12,820 bases of DNA from an uncultured Actinomycetes bacterium (GCA_937888775.1 CALAQT010000049.1:1-12820); one strand, 5' to 3'. Positions 6,438 through 12,820 are shown, counted from the stretch's first letter. Numbers and translations: made by a program. The notes: generated by a model not told the origin, from the letters alone.

Positions 6438-6630
6438 GGCGGCATCGGCTACGGCGAGGTCAAGGCGCAGCTCGCCGAGGTCATAGACACGCACGTCGCG
6501 TCGATGCGCGACAGCTACCAGCGGCTGCTCACGAACCCGGGCGTGCTCGACGCCCGGCTTGCCGACGGCGAACATCACGCCCGCCGTCGCCGACCGCGTG
6601 CTCGCCCGAGCGAAGACCGCCATGGCCTAG
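6438..6630 (+). pseudogene. trpS: 3' fragment of tryptophanyl-tRNA synthetase, frameshifted
   Basis: From 6438 the plus strand reads GGIGYGEVKAQLAEVIDTHV and then RDSYQRLLTNPGVLDARLADG. This matches the conserved C-terminal helices of class Ic TrpRS: a 'GYGEFK..LAE' start, then 'Y..L..dp..ld..L.dGa'. At about 6565-6570 the sense moves one frame on and continues NITPAVADRVLARAKTAMA to a TAG at 6628-6630, as in the usual 'GA..A..iA..tL..vr.A.G' ending. Only about 64 of roughly 330 residues remain; the Rossmann fold with HIGH and KMSKS is missing. It cannot charge tRNA. A functional trpS must exist elsewhere. The fragment may have been carried in by a mobile element or left after a deletion. Confidence 0.6.
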
Positions 6631-6631
6631 C

Positions 6632-6648
6632 GCTACGCGCCGCGTAGC
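6632..6648 (+). terminator. Hairpin directly after the trpS remnant
   Basis: GCTACGC (6632-6638) and GCGTAGC (6642-6648) form a perfect seven-pair stem around GCC, one base after the TAG stop. Its position suggests the synthetase gene's former terminator. There is no T-tract. Confidence 0.4.
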
Positions 6649-6983
6649 AGATAGCCGCTGACGCCGCGCGCTCCGCACTTCCGATCACTGCCCCCGGCCA
6701 CTGCTTTCCATGCGAAGGGGCAGCGTTCTGGATGCCAGAACCAGCGCGGCGCGTGACCGCTGTCGGCCCAAAGGAGCAGTCCGACTCCGCGGCGCAGGGG
6801 ACGCACCTTCGGCCCGCTGTGCGCGCGCCGTCCTCACCGCTCGCACTATCGCATTTGTGTTCTCGCCCGTGCGGAGCGGGCGAGTGCTTCGGCGACGAAG
6901 CACAAGTCCGCGACCGGGCGGTGCTAGCCGCTCGCTCGATGGCCAGCAAGCGGCCGCAGGCGTGAAAGCAGAAGCCTCGATGG
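6649..6983. other. Gene-free stretch with three further perfect hairpins
   Basis: No gene is convincing. Stem-loops are GTTCTGG/CCAGAAC at 6725-6741 (loop ATG), CTCGCCCG/CGGGCGAG at 6862-6884 (7-nt loop), and GTGCTTCG/CGAAGCAC at 6884-6903 with a GCGA tetraloop. The last two share one base. The density of short perfect stems suggests a repetitive palindromic element or a structured RNA. Confidence 0.5.
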
Positions 6984-7009
6984 TGGACTTGCCCCGTTTT
7001 CGATGACAC
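6984..7009 (+). repeat. IS3 left terminal inverted repeat
   Basis: 26-bp end pairing with 8266-8291 at 22 of 26 positions; the outer 13 bases are identical. It probably also contains or adjoins the promoter for OrfA. Confidence 0.85.
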
Positions 7010-7050
7010 TTGAATGCTTCCGGTCGTAAGCCGGGGAAGGTGAGGTTCTG

Positions 7051-7347
7051 GTGCCTAGAACGAGGCCGCCGTATCCGGAGGAGTTCCGGCGCGAGGCGAT
7101 CCGCTTGGCGCTGCTAGGCGATCGGCCGCAGCGCAGGTTGGCGAAGTCGCTGGGTATCTCCGACGTCACGCTGCGCAACTGGGTCAAGGAGGAGAAGGCC
7201 TCGCGCGGTGAGCGCCCGGACGGCCTCTCGAGCGACGAGCGCGAGGAGCTGCAGCGGCTCAGGGATGAGAACGCGACGTTGCGGATGGAGCGGGAGATCT
7301 TGCGAAAAGCGGCGGTCTTCTTCGCGAAGGAGGACGACGGGCGGTAG
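7051..7347 (+). CDS. IS3-family transposase OrfA (helix-turn-helix subunit)
   Basis: A 98-residue protein starting at GTG 7051, preceded by GGGAAGGTGAGG at 7033-7044. Residues about 8-50 ([20 protein letters not shown] to [14 protein letters not shown]) form the transposase_8 helix-turn-helix that binds the terminal repeats. Residues about 63-92 ([20 protein letters not shown]) form a leucine-zipper coiled coil ending FFAKE, the standard OrfA finish. The stop TAG at 7345-7347 precedes OrfB, whose frame is -1 relative to OrfA. In this family a programmed -1 shift yields the OrfAB fusion that is the active transposase. OrfA alone usually represses. Confidence 0.92.
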   Translation: MPRTRPPYPEEFRREAIRLALLGDRPQRRLAKSLGISDVTLRNWVKEEKASRGERPDGLSSDEREELQRLRDENATLRMEREILRKAAVFFAKEDDGR

Positions 7348-7361
7348 GCGAGGCGTACTCG

Positions 7362-8225
7362 TTGATCGCTGCGGAGAAGACGAACTATCCCGTCGCCGTC
7401 ATGTGCCGGGTACTCGGGGTGAACCGCACCGCGTTCCACAACTGGGAGCGCCGCGCGCCGTCCGATCGGGCGCTCACGGATGCGTGGTTGACCGACAAGA
7501 TCAAGCAGATCCACGACGCCAGCCGCGGCGTCTATGGGGCGCCGAGGGTCCACGCCGAGCTCCGAATGGAGCACGGGATCCGGGTGGCGCGCAAGCGGAT
7601 CGCGCGGTTGATGAGAGCCGCCGGTATCTCGGGCGTCAGGCCGCGGAAGCGCTGGAAGACGACGATCCGGATCCCCGGGATCACGCCCGCCACCGACCTC
7701 GTCGAGCGGCACTTCACGCCGGTCGCGCCGAACGTGTTGTGGGTCGCGGACATCACCTACCTGCGGACCGGCGAGGGCTGGCTCTATTTGGCCGCGGTCC
7801 AGGACGCGTACTCCCGGCAGATCGTGGGCTGGTCGATGGCCACCCACATGCGCGCGAGCCTGGTCGTCGACGCGCTCAAGATGGCGCTCGCGCGCCGACG
7901 CCCGAACCCCGGGCTGATCCACCACTCCGACCAAGGCTCGCAGTACGTCAGCCTGGCGTTTGGGCGCGCCGCCGGCGAGGCGGGGATCGCGGTCTCGATC
8001 GGCTCCCGCGGCGACGCCTACGACAACGCCGTCGCCGAGACGTTCTTCGCGACGCTCAAGAAAGAGCTCGTCAACCGCCGCAGCTGGCCATCAAGGCTCG
8101 AGCTGCAGTCCGCCGTGTTCCAATACATCGAGGCGTTCTACAACCGCCAACGCCGCCACTCCACGCTCGGGATGCTGTCTCCAATCGCCTACGAACAACT
8201 ACGACTCTCGCCGCTCGGCGGTTGA
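7362..8225 (+). CDS. IS3-family transposase OrfB (DDE integrase core)
   Basis: A 287-residue frame if read from TTG 7362 (IAAEKTNYPVAVMCRVLGV), though the family normally makes it as an OrfAB fusion by -1 frameshifting. Residues 34-90 form the HTH_21 region (KIKQIHDASRGVYGAPRVHAEL). The rve catalytic core carries D130 in VADITYL, D190 in HHSDQGSQY and E226 in VAETFFATLK, the D-D-35-E signature. The end, YNRQRRHSTLGMLSPIAYE, is diagnostic of the family. All catalytic residues are intact. The -1 frame is open back through the end of OrfA, where AAAAGC at 7305-7310 is the only A-rich slip site I see; the classical A6G heptamer is absent. Confidence 0.93.
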   Translation: MIAAEKTNYPVAVMCRVLGVNRTAFHNWERRAPSDRALTDAWLTDKIKQIHDASRGVYGAPRVHAELRMEHGIRVARKRIARLMRAAGISGVRPRKRWKTTIRIPGITPATDLVERHFTPVAPNVLWVADITYLRTGEGWLYLAAVQDAYSRQIVGWSMATHMRASLVVDALKMALARRRPNPGLIHHSDQGSQYVSLAFGRAAGEAGIAVSIGSRGDAYDNAVAETFFATLKKELVNRRSWPSRLELQSAVFQYIEAFYNRQRRHSTLGMLSPIAYEQLRLSPLGG

Positions 8226-8265
8226 TAACAATCGCTCGAACAACAACAATCAACAGACAAACCCG

Positions 8266-8291
8266 GTGTCACGCAAACCGGGGCAAGTCCA
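8266..8291 (-). repeat. IS3 right terminal inverted repeat
   Basis: Inverted partner of 6984-7009, ending AAGTCCA at 8291, directly followed by the TGG target duplicate. Confidence 0.85.
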
Positions 8292-8361
8292 TGGCTTCGG
8301 GAATCTGTGATGCTCCTGGGCAGCAGCGGCAGCCAGATCGGCCCCGGCGAGAGTTCCGCTT
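8292..8361. other. Flank between the IS and the read-through stop of the lipoprotein gene
   Basis: Original sequence to the right of the IS insertion point. No gene is seen. The lipoprotein frameshift tail ends at 8362. Confidence 0.3.
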
Positions 8362-9111
8362 TCATCGCCGGACGCGCATCCTGGCGCGATCGACAAGTCC
8401 CCTCGTATGCGCGGATACGAGGGCGCTCGCGTTCCGCCTCGCGCCGAGCGCCAGCACGCGACGCGAGTTTGGCGAGGAGCGCGACTGTGGGCCTGGGTTG
8501 ATCGAGACCTGCCTTTGTGCTTGCGCGGGTGCGCATGGCTGGGGCCACTCGTGTGGCCCGAGCCATGTTTGAAAGGGCCCCCCCGAGCTCGTGGCGCTGT
8601 TCCGGTGGTTAGCCCACCTTGATAAAGTGTGTCCCGGGAGGATGAGCTTGCGACCTCCCGTACATGCGTCCTTGCTGACGGTGAACGTCAGCTTGTTGCC
8701 GATGAGCTTGACCATGTAGATCCCAACCTCGGGGCAGCTCTTGCCTCTGCCGCCGGGTGCGGTAAAGGTGGTGCCCTTGAGCGACGCATGGTTGGGGGTC
8801 AATTGCCCGTTGCGCATGACCGTCACAGAGCCGTTCGCGTTGAAGTCCAGCGTCCACGTCGCCTTGACCATCGCTGGCTTGGTGATCGTGGTCACATACT
8901 TGCCTGTGACTGCCGGGGGCGCTACGGCGGCGCTGGTCGGCGTGGACGCACCGCTCGATGTGGACGAGCTGCTCGACCCGCACGCTCCCAAGGCGGTGGT
9001 GAGCAGCGTGGCTGCAAGCAGCGCGCCGAACACTCGCGCGTATCGTGGCGGTGCGGGACGCTTGATAGCGGCAGCGCGAAGCACGGCCGCGGGAGTTATG
9101 AGTCGCTTCAT
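8362..9111 (-). CDS. Small lipoprotein with a frameshifted C-terminus
   Basis: AAAGGAG at 9116-9122 (minus strand) lies four bases before ATG 9111. The product begins with a basic n-region and h-region (YARVFGALLAATLLTTALGA) ending in the lipobox LGAC, so C44 should be lipidated and anchored outside the membrane. A Ser/Thr/Ala linker (45-66) leads to a beta-rich domain of about 100 residues, with pattern TWTLDFNANGSVTV, SCPEVGIYMVKL and GNKLTFTVSKDAC, like lipocalin-type actinobacterial lipoproteins. After GRKLILPGHT the frame drifts into about 87 unlikely residues, ending at 8362. Restoring one T in ACTTTATC (about 8622-8626) would instead give GHTFIKVG and a TAA at 8609-8611, a 168-residue protein. 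This is either a real C-terminal frameshift or a homopolymer error. The biological role is unknown. Confidence 0.75.
   Translation of the reverse strand: MKRLITPAAVLRAAAIKRPAPPRYARVFGALLAATLLTTALGACGSSSSSTSSGASTPTSAAVAPPAVTGKYVTTITKPAMVKATWTLDFNANGSVTVMRNGQLTPNHASLKGTTFTAPGGRGKSCPEVGIYMVKLIGNKLTFTVSKDACTGGRKLILPGHTLSRWANHRNSATSSGGPFQTWLGPHEWPQPCAPAQAQRQVSINPGPQSRSSPNSRRVLALGARRNASALVSAHTRGLVDRARMRVRR
8537..8564 (-). terminator. Strong hairpin downstream of the original lipoprotein stop
   Basis: GGCTGGGGCCAC (8537-8548) pairs with GTGGCCCGAGCC (8553-8564), 11 of 12 pairs, around TCGT. It lies 45 bp beyond the expected TAA at 8609-8611, where a terminator for the minus-strand lipoprotein gene belongs. 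No T-run follows. Its location inside the read-through tail supports the frameshift interpretation. Confidence 0.5.
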
Positions 9112-9303
9112 GATTCTCCTTTCGGGAGGGCTGATCGTGGGTGGGACCGTATGTCGCTGGATGCCGCCTGTCGTCGGCTCGGCGGACGGTTGTGGCTGCG
9201 CTGAGAGAACGATCTGCGAGCGCGGTGTTGTACGCCTCACGGAGTACGAGGGATCGTCTGAGCGGGGGACGCTGTCGCCTCGGTGGGGCGCTAGCTTTTG
9301 CAC
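9112..9303. promoter_or_regulatory. Divergent intergenic region, lipoprotein and kinase operon
   Basis: The 192 bp between two divergent starts must hold both promoters. I see the lipoprotein ribosome-binding site at 9116-9122 and a GTAC...GTAC motif around 9228-9245, but no confident -35/-10 pair. A shared or autoregulated promoter for the adjacent response regulator is possible but unproven. Confidence 0.35.
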
Positions 9304-10461
9304 ATGTCGCATGGGTTCTCAGCCCACGTACGCTCGCTGAACCGCGTGCGTGTCGATCAGCTCGTTGCGGTCGCCGTGCTCGTGGAGATGGAGCTGCAGA
9401 CGTGGCTGGGCGGATCGATCCACGACCCTGCGTATGCGGGGCTGGCGGGTTTCGTGCTTGCCGGGGCGGTCGCCGTTCGCCGCCGCCACCCGCTCGGCGC
9501 GGTGTTCGTCGTGCCTGGGTTCATGTCGCTGCGCATGCTGCTCGGTCTGGGGAACATCCTGCACAACAGCGCCGGGATGATCGTGTGCGTGCCGTTGCTG
9601 TTCTACGGGCTCGGCGCGTTCGCGTCCGAGCGCCGGTCGGTGCGGATGCTCGCGTTTGCGTTCGTGATCGCGGTGTTGAATGCGCTGACGAAGCCCCACG
9701 GGGGTCTCTCGGCAGTGGCCCCAGTGGCGTTGTTCGCGATCCTCTCGCCATATGTCCTGGGCCGGATGGTGCGGGCCCAAGGCGCACGCGCGCGCGAGGC
9801 TCGAGATGTGGCGGAGCGGCTCGACCGTGGGCGGGACGCGAGCGCTCGGGCGGCGGCGTACGGCGAGCGGGCGCGTATCGCGCGCGAACTGCACGACGTG
9901 ATCGCGCACAGCGTGTCGGTGATGGTGATCCAGGCCGGCGGCGCGCGGCTGGTGATGGGTGGGCAGCCCGAGCGAGCCGAAGAGTCGCTGCGGAGCGTCG
10001 AGTGCGCCGGCCGCGAAGCGCTCGCCGAGATGCGCCGGCTGCTCGGAATCCTGGGCGAGGGTGACCCTCGCGCGCTGGCCCCCCAGCCGGGGCTCGGCGA
10101 CATCGAACCCCTGCTGGCGGGTGCGCGAGCGTCGGGGATCGACGCCGATCTGCTGATCGACGGCGAGCCGGCCCCGGTATCGCCGGCACTCGACCTGTGT
10201 GCGTACCGGATCGTTCAGGAGGCGCTGACCAATGCGATCAAGCACGCGTCGCCGGCGCGGGCGTCGGTCAATGTGCGCTGGCGGGACGGCGAGCTCGAGC
10301 TCGAGGTCTCAGACGACGGCAGCCGGCGCCGCACCGTCACCGGCGCGGGGAGCGGGCATGGGATTCTGGCATGCGCGAGCGCGTGGCGCTGCACAGCGGA
10401 ATCGTGCATGCCGGTGCCCGCCCGGACGGTGGGTTCACCGTGCGCGCGCTCCTTCCGCTGA
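9304..10461 (+). CDS. NarL-type sensor histidine kinase, C-terminal frameshift
   Basis: 385 residues from ATG 9304 (a TTG at 9298 is possible); no strong ribosome-binding site. Six hydrophobic segments (about residues 20-150) form a membrane sensor without a large loop. The HisKA_3 dimerisation domain contains ERARIARELHDVIAHSVSV, with phospho-acceptor H197. The HATPase domain has the N-box YRIVQEALTNAIKHA (E306, N310), the DDG at about 337-339, and GSGHGI. Just after GHGI the frame is lost: the stop at 10461 follows about 30 nonsense residues, whereas one extra G near 10371-10373 would give GHGILGMRERVALHSGIVHA and end QEQRC with TGA 10479-10481. The corrected gene overlaps the next GTG by 7 nt. 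The lost part is the last G-box and final strands, so ATP binding may be impaired if the shift is real. The stimulus is unknown. Confidence 0.85.
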   Translation: MSHGFSAHVRSLNRVRVDQLVAVAVLVEMELQTWLGGSIHDPAYAGLAGFVLAGAVAVRRRHPLGAVFVVPGFMSLRMLLGLGNILHNSAGMIVCVPLLFYGLGAFASERRSVRMLAFAFVIAVLNALTKPHGGLSAVAPVALFAILSPYVLGRMVRAQGARAREARDVAERLDRGRDASARAAAYGERARIARELHDVIAHSVSVMVIQAGGARLVMGGQPERAEESLRSVECAGREALAEMRRLLGILGEGDPRALAPQPGLGDIEPLLAGARASGIDADLLIDGEPAPVSPALDLCAYRIVQEALTNAIKHASPARASVNVRWRDGELELEVSDDGSRRRTVTGAGSGHGILACASAWRCTAESCMPVPARTVGSPCARSFR

Positions 10462-10474
10462 CCCAGGAGCAGCG

Positions 10475-11656
10475 GTGCTGAGCGACGTCCGCGACCGCCT
10501 CGGCGCTGCGGACCGCCGCATCATCGACGCGAGCCTGGCGCTCGCCGCAGTGGTCGCGCTCGAGCTCACGTGCTGGCTCACCTCCGGCATCTCCACGTCG
10601 GATCGCGTCGTCACCACCGTCGCAGCGGTCCTGTTTGCAGCGCCGCTCGCCGTACGTCGCGTCTGGCCGGCATTTGCACTCGTGTTCTCGCTGGCGGTGG
10701 TCCCGGTCTCGATGCCGTTGGGCAGCCAGCTGCTCTCCAACGACAATGCGTACGTGATCCCGGTGCTGCTGCTCGGCTATTCCGCCGGCGCGTGGCTCGA
10801 CACGCGGCGGAGCGTGGTTGCGCTGGGGCTCGGGCTGGCGCTGCTGTGGGCGTGGGCGCTCCTACCGGGCCCGGACGGCTCGACAAACGGGCTGGGGCAG
10901 ACCGCCTCGGCACTGTTCTACGCCACCGCGCTGCTGGTCCCGACCTGGCTGGTCGGGCGCTTCATCCGCCGACACCGCGCCCGCGCCAGCGCATTTTTCG
11001 AGCTCGCAGGACAGACCGCCGCCGCGCAGCACGCCCACGACGCGGCGGCGATCGCCGATGAGCGCGCGCGTATCGGCTCAGAGCTCCAGGACATCATCGC
11101 CCACAGCATCAGCGCGATGGTGATCCAAGCTGGGAGCGCGAGACTGCTGTTGCGCAGCGATCCCGCCCGGGCTCGCGACTCGATCCTCAACGTCGAGGAG
11201 ACCGGGCGCCAAGCCCTTAGCGACGTGCGACGGCTGCTCGGGATGCTGCGCAAGAACGATGACCCGCGCGCGCTCCGCCCGCAACCGGGCCTCGGCGAAA
11301 TCACCGGCTTGATCGACGTCGTGCGGAGCGCCGGGCTGGCGTGCGAGCGGCAGACCATCGGCGATCCGATCGACCTGACCCCGGGCATCGACCTCGTCGC
11401 CTATCGGGTGATCGAGGCGGGCCTGCAGGCCGCAGCTGACCACCACGTCCGCAACGGCCTGGTGACGATCCACTACAAGGCTCGCGAACTCGAGCTCGAA
11501 ATCCGAGGCGACTGCGCGATTCCGGACCTCGACAAAGCCATTGCTCTACTCGCGCAGCGCGTGGCGATCTACAACGGCGAGCTGCGCACGGAACCGCCGG
11601 AGGAGGGCTTCGCGTTGCACGCCCGCATACCCCTCGAGGCGGCAGTCCCGGCATGA
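10475..11656 (+). CDS. Degenerate histidine-kinase paralogue (pseudokinase)
   Basis: 393 residues from GTG 10475 (VLSDVRDRLG), which overlaps the corrected stop of the preceding kinase. Six membrane segments lie between about 18 and 162. The dimerisation helix is clearly homologous to its neighbour (DERARIGSELQDIIAHSISA, MVIQAGSARLLL, RQALSDVRRLLGML), but the phospho-acceptor position is Q205 (codon CAG) instead of His. In the ATPase region YRVIEAGLQAAADHH replaces YRIVQEALTNAIKHA, losing both the catalytic Glu and the Mg-binding Asn (A315, A319). The G1 DxG is reduced to RGDCAIP, and no GxG follows. Residual shape persists to the end (FALHARIPL). The frame is intact and codon use is normal, so this looks like a maintained non-catalytic partner rather than debris. 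It could heterodimerise with the first kinase. The stop overlaps the regulator start (ATGA). Confidence 0.88.
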   Translation: MLSDVRDRLGAADRRIIDASLALAAVVALELTCWLTSGISTSDRVVTTVAAVLFAAPLAVRRVWPAFALVFSLAVVPVSMPLGSQLLSNDNAYVIPVLLLGYSAGAWLDTRRSVVALGLGLALLWAWALLPGPDGSTNGLGQTASALFYATALLVPTWLVGRFIRRHRARASAFFELAGQTAAAQHAHDAAAIADERARIGSELQDIIAHSISAMVIQAGSARLLLRSDPARARDSILNVEETGRQALSDVRRLLGMLRKNDDPRALRPQPGLGEITGLIDVVRSAGLACERQTIGDPIDLTPGIDLVAYRVIEAGLQAAADHHVRNGLVTIHYKARELELEIRGDCAIPDLDKAIALLAQRVAIYNGELRTEPPEEGFALHARIPLEAAVPA

Positions 11657-12330
11657 GCGTCGACGTCCTGATCGCAGACGACCAGGCGCTGGTGCGCACT
11701 GGCTTTCGGATGATCCTCGAGACCGACCCGGAGATCCGGGTCGTCGCCGAGGTTGGTGACGGCATGCAGGCCGTCGACAGCAGCAAGCGAACCCGGCCCG
11801 ACATCGTCCTGATGGACATCCGCATGCCGGTGATGGACGGGCTCGAGGCGACCCGGCAGCTCCTCGCGAGCGAGGCGCCCCCGCGCGTGCTGATGCTCAC
11901 CACCTTCGACCTCGACGAGTACGTCTTTGATGCGCTCGTCGCCGGCGCCAGCGGCTTCCTCCTCAAAGACGTCGCGCCGGAACACCTCCTGGCCGCGATC
12001 CACACCATCGCGCGAGGCGATTCGCTACTCGCCCCCTCGATCACCCGACGACTGATCGAGGCCTACGTCCGCGACCACCCGCCGGCTGCCACACCCCCTC
12101 CCGGCCTGGACGAGCTGACCGCACGTGAGCGGGAAATCCTCGTGCAAATCGCCCGCGGCCTCTCCAACGCCGAGATCGCCGAACAGCTCGTCGTCTCACC
12201 CCTAACGATCAAGACACACGTCGCCCGCGTGCTCGACAAGCTCAACCTACGCGACCGCATCCAGGCCGTGGTCCTCGCCTACGAAACCGGCATCGTCCGC
12301 CCCGGCATCGAGCAACCACCCCTCGGGTGA
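11653..12330 (+). CDS. NarL/FixJ-family response regulator
   Basis: 225 residues; ATG 11653 overlaps the preceding stop as ATGA, ensuring coupled translation. The receiver domain (1-120) has acidic pair D9/D10, phospho-acceptor D55 in VLMDIRMPVMDG, T83 in MLTTFD and K105 in GFLLKD, so all switch residues are present. The LuxR-type helix-turn-helix (about 150-215) reads LTAREREILVQIARGLSNAE, then IAEQLVVSPLTIKTHVARVL and DKLNLRDRIQAVVLAYE, a typical GerE domain that binds DNA as a dimer. Length is standard for the family. It is the output of the adjacent kinase genes and presumably activates nearby or remote targets. No binding site is recognisable here. Confidence 0.95.
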   Translation: MSVDVLIADDQALVRTGFRMILETDPEIRVVAEVGDGMQAVDSSKRTRPDIVLMDIRMPVMDGLEATRQLLASEAPPRVLMLTTFDLDEYVFDALVAGASGFLLKDVAPEHLLAAIHTIARGDSLLAPSITRRLIEAYVRDHPPAATPPPGLDELTAREREILVQIARGLSNAEIAEQLVVSPLTIKTHVARVLDKLNLRDRIQAVVLAYETGIVRPGIEQPPLG

Positions 12331-12820
12331 AACGCTGGACGCCATCGCACCCACTCCGATCCGCTTGGCGCCTTCACACGCACCCGGTGTTCTGGTACGC
12401 GGCGAGTATTGCCGCCACCGAGGCCAGGCGCGCCCCAGCACAAGAGATCACCGTCGAGTTCGCCACAAGCGGATGGCAATGCCCCGAGCGATCAGGCGAC
12501 TGCCGCAGTCCTGCTTCGTCGTGGCGACGAGCTCGGCGTCCGCGCCGGGCTTAGACCCGGATCGCGCGGAATGCGAGCACGCGTCGGCCCGACTGCTAGC
12601 AGGGCCGCTGTTAACGATCGGGTCGAAGCGGCACTCTGCGGCGCTCAACCGTGGCTTCCGCTCCGTCGCCTCACCAGCCACTGGCGATCGGCTTCTGCTT
12701 TGCGAGTTGGGTGGTCCAAAGCAGAAGCCTGAGCACCGGCCGCCGGGTGAACACCTGCCATTCTTTGGGCCTCGAGTGTGAGGCGATCAACGGAGGCTAG
12801 TCGTCGTTCATGCGTTCTGC
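12331..12820. other. No convincing gene; ends in a long perfect hairpin region
   Basis: Open frames on both strands lack ribosome-binding sites and sensible composition. The stretch downstream of the regulator contains one strong inverted repeat (12690-12729). The rest shows no recognised family, tRNA or mobile-element end. Confidence 0.35.
12690..12729. repeat. Perfect 13-bp inverted repeat
   Basis: GGCTTCTGCTTTG (12690-12702) pairs with CAAAGCAGAAGCC (12717-12729) without mismatch around a 14-nt loop. No T-tract follows, and it is about 360 bp past the regulator stop. The right arm plus one base (AAAGCAGAAGCCT, 12718-12730) recurs exactly at 6965-6977 next to the IS insertion point. It could be a bidirectional terminator or a copy of a dispersed palindromic repeat. 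Confidence 0.6.

Larger units (their letters stand above)
6984..8291 (+). mobile_element. Complete IS3-family insertion sequence, 1308 bp
   Basis: The left end TGGACTTGCCCCG (6984-6996) recurs inverted at 8279-8291; over 26 bp the ends match at 22 positions, including GTGACAC-like inner sequence. Both termini have the 5'-TG...CA-3' form of the IS3 family. TGG lies immediately outside each end (6981-6983 and 8292-8294), a 3-bp target duplication typical of this family. Inside are OrfA and OrfB in overlapping frames. With intact ends, duplication and DDE residues it looks recent and potentially active. Before insertion the target read GAAGCC-TCGAT-GGCTTC, a small inverted repeat cut near its loop. 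Confidence 0.92.

Noticed and set aside
7208..8572. 454-codon frame overlapping both transposase genes
   Set aside because: Arg-rich out-of-frame reading of OrfA/OrfB.
12365..12781. 138-codon plus-strand frame after the response regulator
   Set aside because: No ribosome-binding site, improbable composition, runs through the perfect hairpin, and no recognisable family.

Overview
The window is very GC-rich, has actinobacterial-style codon use and carries proteins typical of soil Actinomycetota. The seven-bladed propeller built from 'YDGC..DGSGG.C.DVPG' repeats, the GH5-like secreted protein and the NarL-type two-component genes suggest Thermoleophilia (Solirubrobacterales, e.g. Solirubrobacter or Conexibacter relatives). 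That placement is an inference from family resemblance. No rRNA or complete tRNA is present.

Layout, left to right. (1) 1-49 is the 3' end of a plus-strand gene whose last codons, and 18 bp beyond, recur inverted at 2761-2827 at the end of the propeller gene. (2) 50-1666 is a decayed accessory zone. It holds a start-less exported ORF, the 3' half of a tRNA-Asp gene that looks like an integration scar, and two adjacent broken genes that still carry ribosome-binding sites. (3) 1667-2382 (minus) is a SAM methyltransferase with a tiny coupled ORF. (4) 2779-5858 (minus) is a translationally coupled pair of secreted proteins: a GH5-like glycosidase lacking the nucleophile Glu, followed by the seven-repeat propeller with a Gly14 linker. 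(5) 5925-8291 is a graveyard of elements: a 40-bp tandem duplication, an IS110-type transposase tail, a tryptophanyl-tRNA synthetase tail, a cluster of hairpins, and one complete IS3-family element (6984-8291) with both terminal repeats and a 3-bp target duplication. (6) 8362-9111 (minus) is a lipoprotein with a frameshifted C-terminus. (7) 9304-12330 (plus) is a coupled three-gene signalling operon: a histidine kinase (frameshifted at its very end), a second kinase-like protein that has lost its phospho-acceptor His and N-box residues, and an intact NarL/LuxR response regulator. (8) 12331-12820 has no convincing gene.

The most interesting system is the kinase / pseudokinase / regulator operon. 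The second protein keeps the six-helix membrane domain and dimerisation helix but not the catalytic residues, so it may act as a sensory or allosteric partner of the first. The secreted GH5-like/propeller pair, with a predicted dead active site, is a second candidate for a binding rather than a hydrolytic function. Several breaks are single-base losses, two of them in short homopolymers. Real decay and base-calling error must be separated before the pseudogene calls are trusted.
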